In this document: positions 1 to 7,673 of the stretch, in pieces | Position numbering within the stretch: the first letter of the stretch is position 1 | How the letters are laid out: the number at the start of each line of letters is the position of its first letter | Source of the DNA: Synergistaceae bacterium | Lineage (GTDB): Bacteria > Synergistota > Synergistia > Synergistales > Aminobacteriaceae | Length of the DNA: 18,193 nt | Reading direction: 5' to 3' | Assembly (NCBI GenBank): GCA_017446645.1 | Contig: JAFSQO010000205.1 | Location: forward strand, 1 to 18,193 | The notes under the pieces: model-generated | Told to the model about the DNA's origin: nothing | Databases searched by the model: none | Seen by the model: only the letters and a program-made list of their open reading frames with translations | Translations under genes and position numbers: made by a program

Positions 1-83
1 CATGGACTTACATAGCAGCAGCATTGATGAGCTTATTGCAGCTTGTGAGGCTCATAATGATTCGCAACTCCCGGAGGCGTTAA
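1..83 (+). CDS. C-terminal end of a YugP-like zinc metallopeptidase (partial)
   Basis: Only the last 26 codons are in the window, read in the frame starting at base 3 and ending with TAA at 81-83. They encode a hydrophobic segment, TYIAAALMSLLQLVRL, followed by a basic tail ending NSRRR. This matches the usual C-terminal membrane helix of the YugP/Zn_peptidase_2 family (membrane-bound neutral zinc peptidases), which often ends in a TYVAAAL...LLRL pattern. The catalytic HExxH would lie upstream of the window and cannot be checked. The stop is 3 bases before the rsmB start, so the two are probably co-transcribed. The family call rests on a short tail and is therefore moderate. A competing open frame (2-154) runs deep into rsmB and is less protein-like. 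Confidence 0.55.
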   Translation, partial: WTYIAAALMSLLQLVRLIMIRNSRRR

Positions 84-86
84 ATC

Positions 87-1412
87 TTGCGGGGAATAGA
101 AGCAGCTCTCAAAATCCTGACTCAGAATCACAACGAGGGCGTATTTGCAAGTGAGGCACTAAGGAAACTTGCAGACCGCGAGAAGATGAAGGCCCCTGAT
201 ATATCATTAGCGTCTTCACTGGTTTATATCTTCATGAGGAGGCGCGAACTCTGGGAAAAAATTGCGGGGGACTACATTCGTTCAAGTGAGAAATTGCCCC
301 GTGAAGTTTATGCTGCCCTTATCATGGGAACGGGAGGCATTTTGGAACTCAGGCGTTTTTCTGAAGGAGTCTTAATTAACGGGATACTCGAACACGTCAA
401 GAAAAACAAGGCTCATGCAAAATATGCAGGCTTGATTAATGCAGTCCTGCGAAAAATCAAAGAGTCAGGCTCAGAAAGTCTGGAGAAGTTCAGAAAATCC
501 CCTGCCCTCGAAGGCCGTGCAATGTGGGCAGGCGTTCCAGTCTGGACCCTTCCTGCATGGATGAAGTCATGGCAAAGACCGGAGCTTAATGAGCTGTTTG
601 AGGCAATGAATCAGTCATGCTATTCATCGATGAGAGTCTCGCCCGGTAAATCTGACGAGTTATTAAAGATGTTGGAGAGCAAAGAGATTCACTGTCACGA
701 ATCTGATTTAATGCCCGGAGTCTTAAGGCTTAACGAGAGCTTTTTACCGGCAAATATTCCGGGTTTCAAAGAGGGCTTATTCACTCTTCAGTCAGAAGGC
801 TCTGTTATAGCTGCGTCAATCGTCAGGAAATTTTATCAGGGCAACGGCCTGATCCTCGATATGTGCTCAGGCAGGGGCGTTAAGGCAGGACAGATTTTGC
901 AGGAGAACGTTAATGCCAGAATCGAGTGCTGGGAATTATCCGAGAAGAAATCCAGGAGTGCAGCAGGTGAGCTTTCAAGGCTGGGAGTTCGTGACCGTGC
1001 AGTCATGAAGACAGGGGACGCATTGACTCTCGAACCTGACTCAAAACCTGATTTTGTCGTGTTAGATGCCCCGTGCTCGTGTTCAGGGACTTGGAACCGC
1101 AAGCCTGAGTCAAAGTGGCGGTTGACTTGGCCGAAACTTGACGCTTTTGCATTAACTCAAAAGAAATTGCTGGAGCGTGCATTAACCCTTTGTGATTCAG
1201 GCTCATTTGTGTTATATATAACTTGCAGTTTATTCAAGCAGGAGAACGAGAACGTCATTGCAGAAGTACTTGCGAAAAATCCTGACTGCGTTGAAATGCC
1301 GTTGGACTTCAAGAACAAAGAGTTTCGTAAAGGAAGACCCTGGGGAATGTATATCTTGCCGGTAAATGCTTGGCTTGATGGTTTTTACTGCGCGTTAATC
1401 ATGAAAAAATAA
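87..1412 (+). CDS. rsmB: 16S rRNA (cytosine(967)-C5)-methyltransferase RsmB
   Basis: This enzyme methylates C967 of 16S rRNA using S-adenosylmethionine. The 441-residue protein has the normal RsmB layout: an N-terminal NusB-like helical RNA-binding domain (about 1-135), a linker, and a Rossmann methyltransferase domain (about 220-441). Motif IV is LDAPCSCSGTW with C330, and motif VI is YITCSLFKQENE with the second cysteine C380; these two cysteines define the RNA m5C family. The SAM-binding motif I reads LDMCSGRGVKAGQ instead of the usual DxCAAPGGKT form. The TTG start at 87 is chosen because GGAGG at 73-77 sits 9 bases upstream and the protein then begins like other RsmB proteins (RGIEAALKIL). 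It lies 3 bases after the upstream gene and 8 bases before the PASTA gene's first possible start. Confidence 0.93.
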   Translation: MRGIEAALKILTQNHNEGVFASEALRKLADREKMKAPDISLASSLVYIFMRRRELWEKIAGDYIRSSEKLPREVYAALIMGTGGILELRRFSEGVLINGILEHVKKNKAHAKYAGLINAVLRKIKESGSESLEKFRKSPALEGRAMWAGVPVWTLPAWMKSWQRPELNELFEAMNQSCYSSMRVSPGKSDELLKMLESKEIHCHESDLMPGVLRLNESFLPANIPGFKEGLFTLQSEGSVIAASIVRKFYQGNGLILDMCSGRGVKAGQILQENVNARIECWELSEKKSRSAAGELSRLGVRDRAVMKTGDALTLEPDSKPDFVVLDAPCSCSGTWNRKPESKWRLTWPKLDAFALTQKKLLERALTLCDSGSFVLYITCSLFKQENENVIAEVLAKNPDCVEMPLDFKNKEFRKGRPWGMYILPVNAWLDGFYCALIMKK

Positions 1413-1432
1413 AGGAGGTTGTGTTATTTCAA

Positions 1433-2680
1433 ATGGGAAGATTAGGCCAGCTTGTATTGCTGTTTGTGGTTGCAGTTATATTTGCTTCGGGAGCCGTTGT
1501 CGTCTACACAGTTTTTTTCAGGCCAGAAGTTGAAAGCGTCGTCCCTGCCCTTCGCGAACGTTCTTTAACTGAGGCAACAGAAGAAGCTGTGAGAGCAGGC
1601 TTTATAGTTCAGGCAGAGCCAGTAGCATCGACGTTGCCGAAAGATAGAGTCCTCGCCCAGTCACCGGAAGCAGGCATGAAGGCCCGAAAAGGTCAGGTCA
1701 TTGTCCTTCAGGTCAGCAGCGGCGGCGAACTTCATGATGTCCCTAACGTTCAGGGGCAGACTCTTGCACAGGCCCAGTCAACGATAAAGGCTCAGGGCTT
1801 TGCTATGGGTGATGTTGTAAAGATTCGGGAGGCCGGTGTTCAGGCAGGTACGGTAATAGCTCAGAGTCCCGCATATCCCGCGAAAATTGCTGCAGGACGC
1901 AAGATAGATTTGTTATTGCAGGACGGCGGCAAGGCTGAAGGAGTCATTACGATCCCTGACGTTAATCGCATGACTGAATCAGAAGCAAGAAGCGTACTCG
2001 ATGCCAGCGGTGTGAAAGTTCAGGCAGTCGACCGAGTCTACAGCCCGTTATTGCCGGAAGGACTCGCTATCGAGACAAGACCAGGCGCAGGAAGTTCTCT
2101 CAGGGCAGGTCAGGGTGTTATCTTAAAGTTAGCTACTCAGAGACGGCCGGCAGGCTACATGGACGACAAATCGGATAACCCTAATGTAAGACGTGTTACA
2201 AGTACACAGGGACAGCAGCAGACTCAAGCGAGAACTCAGACACAGAGTCAGACTCAGGCAAACAAACCCGTTACTGTTCAGGTACCCGGCCAAGATGACG
2301 TGTTCATAGGCGATGACTACGAGACCCCAGTCGCGAATAATAACACCAGGACAGGCTCACGTACTCAGGCTCAAGTCCCGGCTTCGCAGACTCAGCCCCA
2401 GACTCAGACTCAGCCCCAGACTCAGGCAGCTTCAGGAGCATCAGGGACTTCAGGGACCTCAGGAGGAAGCAAGACAGCACGAATCCGCTACATAGTTCCC
2501 CCTATTGGGAGGCCAATGGATTTGCGAATCGAGATCACCGACCCTTCAGGAACCCGCAGCGTCCTCAACAGGCAGGTCAAGGGCGGAGAGAGCATTAACA
2601 CGACTGCCAGCTACTCGAATGAATGCGTAATCAGTTATTATCTAGGCGGTCAATCAGTATGGCAGGATAAACAAAAATGA
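1433..2680 (+). CDS. Membrane-anchored PASTA-repeat protein
   Basis: Residues 5-28 form one N-terminal membrane helix, so the rest is probably outside the cytoplasm. Three PASTA domains follow (about 33-97, 100-167 and 172-235), each with the xVPxVxGxxxxxA start and the P-x-G...V turn. PASTA domains usually bind peptidoglycan fragments or beta-lactams in Stk1-type kinases and PBPs, but there is no kinase or transpeptidase domain here. A Gln/Thr/Ser-rich linker (about 236-348) leads to a compact C-terminal region (349-415) that I do not recognise. The start is uncertain: AAGGAGG ends at 1418, which is 2 bases before an in-frame GTG (1421) and 14 before the ATG (1433). I prefer the ATG. The stop overlaps the rpe start as ATGA. 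A role in envelope sensing or wall binding is inferred from the domains only. Confidence 0.82.
   Translation: MGRLGQLVLLFVVAVIFASGAVVVYTVFFRPEVESVVPALRERSLTEATEEAVRAGFIVQAEPVASTLPKDRVLAQSPEAGMKARKGQVIVLQVSSGGELHDVPNVQGQTLAQAQSTIKAQGFAMGDVVKIREAGVQAGTVIAQSPAYPAKIAAGRKIDLLLQDGGKAEGVITIPDVNRMTESEARSVLDASGVKVQAVDRVYSPLLPEGLAIETRPGAGSSLRAGQGVILKLATQRRPAGYMDDKSDNPNVRRVTSTQGQQQTQARTQTQSQTQANKPVTVQVPGQDDVFIGDDYETPVANNNTRTGSRTQAQVPASQTQPQTQTQPQTQAASGASGTSGTSGGSKTARIRYIVPPIGRPMDLRIEITDPSGTRSVLNRQVKGGESINTTASYSNECVISYYLGGQSVWQDKQK
2387..2422 (+). repeat. Perfect 18-bp tandem duplication in the PASTA linker
   Basis: Two identical adjacent 18-base copies (2387-2404 and 2405-2422), each built from three CAGxCT/CAGCCC-type hexamers, encode the repeating Gln-Thr-Gln-Pro part of the linker. 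Related CAG/ACT hexamers occur at about 2213-2260. The repeat is in frame, so slippage would alter linker length by multiples of two codons without breaking the gene. Confidence 0.85.
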
Positions 2681-3390
2681 TGACAAATACAGATAATATA
2701 AACACAAACAGGAAAGTTTTATTAGCACCATCTTTATTAGCAGCAGATAACTTGAATCTCGAAGGCAGCATTAACTCTCTGGGCAATAACTATGACTGGC
2801 TTCATCTTGACATAATGGACGGTCATTTTGTGCGCAATCTTTCATTTAGTCCGGATACAGCGAGGGCGTTGAGGAAAAGATACCCTGACGCATTTATTGA
2901 CGTTCACCTGATGATCGACAGGCTTGAGGTTCTGTTGCCAATGTTCATAGAGACTCGGCCTTCACTGATTACTATTCATGCTGAATGCGAAGGTCATTTG
3001 CTTCATGCTTCACTAAGCGAGATAAAGAAAGCAGGTATCAAGACAGGAATCTCTTTATGTCCTCCTACTCCTGTCAGAAATATAGAGTCAGTCCTTGAGC
3101 TTGCTGATTTAGTGTTAATCATGTCAGTTACTCCGGGATTTGGCGGGCAGAAATTAATCCCTTCAAGTTTCGATAAAGTCCGCGAACTCGTCAGCCTCCG
3201 TGAAGCTTATAAATATAATTATTTAATTGAAATTGACGGGGGCATAAACGAAAATAATATAATATCTGCAGCAAAAGCAGGCTGTGATGTTATAGTTGCA
3301 GGAAGTGCAGTTTTTAATAATAATAATCCCTGTGAATGGCTTGCAAAATTTAAGGAGGCTTTGAATAATCTTGACATTTACGGAATATGA
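2677..3390 (+). CDS. rpe: Ribulose-phosphate 3-epimerase
   Basis: This cytoplasmic enzyme interconverts ribulose 5-phosphate and xylulose 5-phosphate in the pentose phosphate pathway. The 237-residue protein is a single TIM barrel of normal length. Visible family motifs in order are LLAPSLLAAD (beta-1), HLDIMDGHFV (metal and catalytic Asp), DVHLMI (metal His), MSVTPGFGGQ (phosphate-binding loop), EIDGGIN (catalytic Asp) and VAGSAVF. The start ATG overlaps the stop of the PASTA gene by 4 bases (ATGA), and a second ATG follows at once at 2680. No strong ribosome-binding site is visible, which fits translational coupling. The 3' end of the gene is more AT-rich than the rest and carries the AAGGAGG (3352-3358) that probably serves the next gene. 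Confidence 0.95.
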   Translation: MMTNTDNINTNRKVLLAPSLLAADNLNLEGSINSLGNNYDWLHLDIMDGHFVRNLSFSPDTARALRKRYPDAFIDVHLMIDRLEVLLPMFIETRPSLITIHAECEGHLLHASLSEIKKAGIKTGISLCPPTPVRNIESVLELADLVLIMSVTPGFGGQKLIPSSFDKVRELVSLREAYKYNYLIEIDGGINENNIISAAKAGCDVIVAGSAVFNNNNPCEWLAKFKEALNNLDIYGI

Positions 3391-4306
3391 TGACAACGCA
3401 TTACGAGAGCTTGGCCAGATAGCAGCAGAACGTCGCGAAAGTATAGGCATGACCCTGGAGACAGTTTACGACAGGACAAAGATTCGTCTTGAATATCTAC
3501 AGGGCATAGAAGAGGGAGATTATACGAATTTCCCTGAGGTCGTGTACATAAAGGGCTTCGTCAGGACTTACCTGAAAATTATAGGCGCAGAAGATTTACA
3601 GGACGAATTTATGACCCAGCTCAACAAGTTAGAACCTCCAGATAATTTTCCCGGTTCAGTTTCAAGTTCGAGACAGCATGAAGACTCCCGGCGAAGGGGG
3701 CAGAGTCAGAGCCAACGGAACATCAGCAGGGTACTCGGTAATGGCTCGTCTTTGTCAAATGGCTTCAAACCGGCCTCACACTTCTGGCTGTTTCTTGTCC
3801 TGATTTTCGCCCTTGTAGGCACTGGGGTCTATGTCTGGTATGCAGTGAAATATGAAGGACTTGATCTGCGCAACATGAAATTCTTCAGCTTCTCAGGCAC
3901 TAATACATTGTTCAATGATCCTAACGCTTTATCGAATGACGTTAACACAGGAACTAACACCGAACCCGTAAGCGTTCCTGTCTCTGATGATGTTACTGTT
4001 CAGGTTCAGGAACAGGAGAAGCCCGAAGTCAAGCCCTCAATTGAGATTCATGCAGTAAATGACGTTTGGCTAAGTGTGCGTTTCGGTGATGCCCAGCCGG
4101 TATTCAGGAGGACTCTCAAACGCGGCGACTTCATGCGGTGGGATTTGAACGAGAACGAGCCTGCAAGAGTTGTTTTTGGGAGACCTGCAGCAGCTCAGGT
4201 AATTTTGAACGGCAAAGATTTAGGAGTCGTGAATCCTTCGGCAAAGAGAAGCGAGACATATATTTACAACGCTGACGGAACTTTTCAGAACGCAAAGAAG
4301 AAATAA
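3371..4306 (+). CDS. RodZ-like helix-turn-helix membrane protein
   Basis: The 311-residue protein has three parts typical of the RodZ/HTH_25 family. The first is an N-terminal Xre-like helix-turn-helix (about 10-72, with LRELGQIAAERRESIGMTL and YIKGFVRTYLKIIG). The second is a single membrane helix at about 137-158 after a basic Ser/Gln/Arg-rich stretch. The third is a C-terminal extracytoplasmic DUF4115-type beta domain (about 226-305) with the VWLSVRFGDAQ...RRTLKRGD pattern. RodZ links MreB to the cell-wall elongation machinery; whether this homologue does so is inference. The TTG start at 3371 lies inside rpe (20-base overlap) and is served by AAGGAGG at 3352-3358, 12 bases upstream. No ATG would keep the whole HTH. 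It ends this transcription unit. Confidence 0.85.
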   Translation: MTFTEYDDNALRELGQIAAERRESIGMTLETVYDRTKIRLEYLQGIEEGDYTNFPEVVYIKGFVRTYLKIIGAEDLQDEFMTQLNKLEPPDNFPGSVSSSRQHEDSRRRGQSQSQRNISRVLGNGSSLSNGFKPASHFWLFLVLIFALVGTGVYVWYAVKYEGLDLRNMKFFSFSGTNTLFNDPNALSNDVNTGTNTEPVSVPVSDDVTVQVQEQEKPEVKPSIEIHAVNDVWLSVRFGDAQPVFRRTLKRGDFMRWDLNENEPARVVFGRPAAAQVILNGKDLGVVNPSAKRSETYIYNADGTFQNAKKK

Positions 4307-4310
4307 TAAC

Positions 4311-4335
4311 TAGTGAATAATAAAGTGGATAGTAG
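4311..4335 (+). repeat. Short intergenic element, copy 1 (AGTGGATAGT core)
   Basis: This 25-base stretch just after the rodZ-like stop aligns with 16305-16328, just after another stop codon, with about 20 identities and one gap. Both contain the 10-base core AGTGGATAGT. It is followed by further short ACTAAA/TACTGAA-like words up to about 4378. It may be one copy of a dispersed intergenic repeat; two copies in one window is suggestive only. Confidence 0.45.
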
Positions 4336-4383
4336 AGCTAAATGCTGCTCACTAAATACTGAACATTAAGCACTAAACTTCTT

Positions 4384-4411
4384 GCCTCAAAAAGTTTTAG
4401 GCGTTATTATT
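4384..4411 (+). terminator. Possible weak terminator after the rodZ-like gene
   Basis: GCCT (4384-4387) pairs with AGGC (4399-4402), and the inner AAA/TTT can extend the stem across a small mismatch. The downstream tract is T-rich but interrupted (TTATTATTTAT). The position, between the rodZ-like gene and lepB, is right for a terminator, but the stem is short. Confidence 0.3.
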
Positions 4412-4474
4412 TATCAGCGAAAAATTTCATGACTAAATTACATAAATAACATAACATGGAGGACTTTTACATAA

Positions 4475-5020
4475 ATGGCTGAGGCAGCTGTTAAACCTTG
4501 GTGGCGCGAGACAATTGAGACTATAGTGTGGGCATTTGTCCTCGCAATGATTATCAGGACTTTTATCGTTCAGGCTTTCTGGATTCCAAGCGGCTCTATG
4601 ATCCCGACTCTGGAAGTTGGCGACAGAGTTCTGGTTGCTAAATTCTGGAACTGGTTTTTCACGCCTTCGCGAGGTTCGCTTTACGTGTTCCAGTATCCCG
4701 TTGACAGGGAGCGCGATTTCGTGAAGAGAGTTATTGCAATACCCGGCGACGTTGTAGACATTAAGGGCGGAGTGGTCTTCATAAACGATAAACCAATCGA
4801 GGAGCCTTATGTCAAGCATCACGACAGGTTTACGTTAAGGCCGAGCAATATTTTCCCGGACGTGCCTTTCACTGTCCCTGAGAATAAATATTTCATGTTA
4901 GGCGATAATAGATCTAACTCGCAGGACAGCCGTTACTGGGGATTTGCTTCACTTGATGACATGAGAGGGCCTGTATTCTTCAGGTATTGGCCTCTAAATC
5001 GAATAGGAATCCCTAAATAA
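4475..5020 (+). CDS. lepB: Signal peptidase I
   Basis: This membrane-bound serine protease removes signal peptides from exported proteins. The 181-residue protein has one N-terminal membrane helix (about 13-35). The catalytic serine box PSGSMIPTL follows, with S41 as the nucleophile (equivalent to E. coli Ser90). The box DFVKRVIAIPGD contains the general-base lysine K84. The GDNRSNSQDSRYWG box is at about 143-156. The length is typical of the short Gram-positive-like type. ATG 4475 is preceded by GGAGG at 4458-4462, 12 bases upstream. It follows a 168-base spacer and probably starts a new transcription unit that runs through yraN. Likely substrates in this window are the exported proteins at 15473-16303 and 16367-18193. 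Confidence 0.95.
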   Translation: MAEAAVKPWWRETIETIVWAFVLAMIIRTFIVQAFWIPSGSMIPTLEVGDRVLVAKFWNWFFTPSRGSLYVFQYPVDRERDFVKRVIAIPGDVVDIKGGVVFINDKPIEEPYVKHHDRFTLRPSNIFPDVPFTVPENKYFMLGDNRSNSQDSRYWGFASLDDMRGPVFFRYWPLNRIGIPK

Positions 5021-5027
5021 AATTATC

Positions 5028-5873
5028 ATGCCGCGTTCCGTTTGGTATCCCGGCCACATGGCTAAGGGAAAACGAGTAATTCACGAGATAATTTCTAAAC
5101 TTGACGTAATCGTTGAAGTAAGAGACGCACGTGCTCCTGCTTCAACTTCTTCGCCCATGATTAAGGGTATCGCTAAAGTTAAGCCCGTCATTCATGTCTT
5201 GTCGCATAAAGATTTGGCTGACCCTGAGAAATTAAAGTTATGGCTGAAAGAGTTAAAATTCACGTATGCTGCTGACCTGCGAAATAAAAGCGGCATATCG
5301 TTCATAAGGGCTGCCCTGACGAAATTCAGACCGGAACATAGAGAATTAAGGCTTGCTGTCGTAGGTATTCCCAACGTAGGGAAGTCTTTATTGCTTAATG
5401 CCCTGATCAACAAATCAAGCGCAGTTGTAGGCAATTTACCCGGTGTTACTAAGTCCGTGAATTTCTACAAGAATGCGGGAATGCTGATATTTGACTCGCC
5501 TGGAATACTTGACCCTCATGCAGAGAAGAACGCCCATTTAATACTATCGTGGCTTGGCTGTGCAAAGGCTGAAGTTGTCGGAGGCTTTGAGAACGCTGCA
5601 GTAATGTTGATAAAGTTTTTGGCTCACAAAAAACTCTATGCTCTATTGCCCGTTGAATATATCCCTGACGAATTGCCGGAGCTTACACTTGAACGAATTG
5701 GCAGGAAGACCGGCTGCTTAATCTCAGGAGGCCGGGTCAACACTGAACTTGCAGGACAGAAATTTATCGACTCATTCTCTTCCGGCAGGCTTGGGACAGT
5801 GTGCCTTGAAGTCCCCGGCGAAGAACCGGCACTGAAATTCGGCGATGATGAGGCAGTTGACGTTGTTCGGTGA
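5028..5873 (+). CDS. rbgA: Ribosome biogenesis GTPase RbgA (YlqF)
   Basis: RbgA is a circularly permuted GTPase needed for late 50S subunit assembly. The 281-residue protein begins with the family signature WYPGHMAKGKR. The permuted order of GTPase motifs is visible: G4 region at about 59-62, G5-like NKSGIS at about 86-91, then G1 GIPNVGKS (113-120), G2-like PGVTKS and G3 DSPG (146-149). The C-terminal ANTAR-like helical part follows. The G4 motif reads SHKD where NKxD is expected, so guanine recognition may be altered. There is no clear ribosome-binding site before ATG 5028, 7 bases after lepB, which fits coupling. It overlaps rnhB by 29 bases. The lepB-rbgA-rnhB order is common in Firmicutes and relatives. 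Confidence 0.9.
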   Translation: MPRSVWYPGHMAKGKRVIHEIISKLDVIVEVRDARAPASTSSPMIKGIAKVKPVIHVLSHKDLADPEKLKLWLKELKFTYAADLRNKSGISFIRAALTKFRPEHRELRLAVVGIPNVGKSLLLNALINKSSAVVGNLPGVTKSVNFYKNAGMLIFDSPGILDPHAEKNAHLILSWLGCAKAEVVGGFENAAVMLIKFLAHKKLYALLPVEYIPDELPELTLERIGRKTGCLISGGRVNTELAGQKFIDSFSSGRLGTVCLEVPGEEPALKFGDDEAVDVVR

Positions 5874-6519
5874 TTTAATCCTGACTCCCAGAGCTAATAT
5901 TGATGAAGCTCGCGAGTTACTGGAAAGTCTCAAAGCTGAAGGCATTGTTATAGGCACAGACGAGGCAGGCAGGGGAGCACTTGCCGGGCCTGTTATCGCA
6001 GCAGCAGTGTATTTGACTCAGGAGCAGGAAGAAAAATTACTGGCTAACAAGTTACGTGACTCTAAAAAATTGACTCAGAAATCGCGCGAGAAAATTTTCA
6101 CCCTAATGAATGAACTAGGGGTCTTATGGTCCGCATCACCCGGCAGCATTGATTTAATCGAGAGCAGAAACATCTTGCGGACTTCTCTATATGCAATGGC
6201 TCAGAGCGTGAATAAACTGGTGAATAAATTAGCCTTGGATCCTGTATGCGTTATCGTTGACGGCAATGCAAGAATCCCTGAGATAAATTTCCCGCAATGG
6301 ACTCTGATCCGAGCTGATAATTTAGTCCCTGTAGTGTCGGCTGCTTCGATAGTTGCTAAAGTTATTCGTGATAGACTAATGCATAATCTTGACTCAAAAT
6401 ATCCGGGCTATGACTTAACGAAAAATAAAGGCTACCCGACAAAGATGCATATAGAGCGAATAAAGAGTCACGGAATCTGTGATATACATAGAGAGTCTTT
6501 CTGCCGAAAATTTTTATAG
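5845..6519 (+). CDS. rnhB: Ribonuclease HII
   Basis: RNase HII cuts RNA in RNA-DNA hybrids and removes single ribonucleotides from DNA. The 224-residue protein is of usual length. The acidic active site is complete: D39 and E40 in GTDEAGRGALAGPV, D139 in VIVDGNARIPE, and D158 in the RADNL segment just before VVSAASIVAKVIRDR. The C-terminal YDLTKNKGYPTK..H is also typical. The start is ATG 5845 (a second ATG is at 5848), inside the end of rbgA, so expression is probably coupled to rbgA. Confidence 0.94.
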   Translation: MMRQLTLFGDLILTPRANIDEARELLESLKAEGIVIGTDEAGRGALAGPVIAAAVYLTQEQEEKLLANKLRDSKKLTQKSREKIFTLMNELGVLWSASPGSIDLIESRNILRTSLYAMAQSVNKLVNKLALDPVCVIVDGNARIPEINFPQWTLIRADNLVPVVSAASIVAKVIRDRLMHNLDSKYPGYDLTKNKGYPTKMHIERIKSHGICDIHRESFCRKFL

Positions 6520-6542
6520 GCGAAATTAGGAGATGATGCAAA

Positions 6543-7658
6543 ATGCCAGCCATAAATAATTTGAACGTTCAGATAGATCAGGGCTATAACCAGCAGGCCC
6601 AGCAAAATATAAATACTAGGGGCGGTCAGGTAATTTCTCAGCCTCAAGTTACTCAGCCGGGAGTTTTAACACGATTCGCAGGGATTCGTACCGGAATGGT
6701 CGTCGAGGGCAGTGTCTTAGCCCAAAACAATGACGGGACTTATTTAGTTCGAGTTGACGTTAATGGAGTTGCCCAAGAGTTAAGGGCGCGTGCTACAATT
6801 TCCCTAATTCCCGGTGAACACTTCAGGGCAGTATGGGACGCTTCAGGGCCTGACGGTGTGCCAGTGCTTAGACTCTCACAGGGTGAGTTATCGTTCTTGT
6901 CGCAGATTCCAGCACGTGACAGGGAACTGGCTACGGCATTACTTGCCCGTGGTCTGCCTCTTTCAAGTGAAGTATTAAGTGCAATCAAAGACGCGTGGCG
7001 AAAGACCGGTTCACAGGAAGGAGAGTTATCTTCATTCATAGAATTATGGGCAAGGGACGTACCAATGACTCAGGAGAACGCATTATTATTATCTCAGTAT
7101 GCAGCAATGAACGGCAACGAAGCGACTGAAATGTGGGACAAGATTCGCAAAGAATTAAAATCCCGGACATCAAAAGGCTCTGACCCTGTAAAGGCTCTAA
7201 AGGACATGAAAGAAGGCAGTGATGACATAGCAAAATTTCTTCAGGCCCAGTCGATCCTCATGAAGTCCCCAAGACCTGAAGTAAATCCGGCATTGCTTGC
7301 TGCACCGTTCTGGCCCTTAGTTGATAATACCCAAAACATGACGGCAAGAGTCTTCGTTGGACGTTCGGCTTCAGATGAAGAAGATGGCCAGCGATATTGG
7401 CAGGTAGGCTTCGGGATAACAGGCTCAACTCTCGGAGAAGTCGGGGGCTTGGTCGAAAGTGACGGCAAGAGCTGCAATTTAACTCTCAATGCAGAGAAGG
7501 CTTCAACCTGCAAATTAATCGAACGAAGGCGCAGGGAGTTACGCAAGGAACTTTTAGGCGTGGAGATTCCCGTCAGCTTTATAGGAGTCTCGCAACGTGC
7601 AGTTGAGGCAGAACGCGATATGTTACTGGCCGGACGGGGATTAGACATTACGGTTTAG
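6543..7658 (+). CDS. YlqG-type FliK-like (hook-length-control-like) protein
   Basis: This is a 371-residue protein between rnhB and an FlhB-like gene, the same place ylqG occupies in Bacillus (rbgA-rnhB-ylqG-ylqH). It starts with a Gln/Asn-rich stretch (about 1-45), then a small beta-rich region (about 48-112: GMVVEGSVLAQ...YLVRVDVNG) and a helical middle. The C-terminal 110 residues resemble the FliK C-terminal domain (TLGEVGGLVESDGKSCNLTLNAE...RRRELRKELLG). FliK measures hook length by contacting FlhB; the adjacent FlhB-like gene supports a pairwise partnership, but the function of YlqG is not established. AGGAG at 6528-6532 lies 10 bases before ATG 6543. The stop TAG lies within the next gene's AGGAG. 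Confidence 0.72.
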   Translation: MPAINNLNVQIDQGYNQQAQQNINTRGGQVISQPQVTQPGVLTRFAGIRTGMVVEGSVLAQNNDGTYLVRVDVNGVAQELRARATISLIPGEHFRAVWDASGPDGVPVLRLSQGELSFLSQIPARDRELATALLARGLPLSSEVLSAIKDAWRKTGSQEGELSSFIELWARDVPMTQENALLLSQYAAMNGNEATEMWDKIRKELKSRTSKGSDPVKALKDMKEGSDDIAKFLQAQSILMKSPRPEVNPALLAAPFWPLVDNTQNMTARVFVGRSASDEEDGQRYWQVGFGITGSTLGEVGGLVESDGKSCNLTLNAEKASTCKLIERRRRELRKELLGVEIPVSFIGVSQRAVEAERDMLLAGRGLDITV

Positions 7659-7673
7659 GAGATAATAATAATC

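Noticed and set aside
2..154. Open frame at the left edge overlapping the first 68 bases of rsmB
   Set aside because: Its product is Ser/Asn/Asp-rich without family features and would overlap rsmB deeply. The frame ending at 83 gives a typical YugP-like membrane tail and stops 3 bases before rsmB.
2313..2495. Alternative-frame small protein within the PASTA linker
   Set aside because: The Arg/Leu/Gln-rich product follows from the CAG/ACT hexamer repeat read out of frame.
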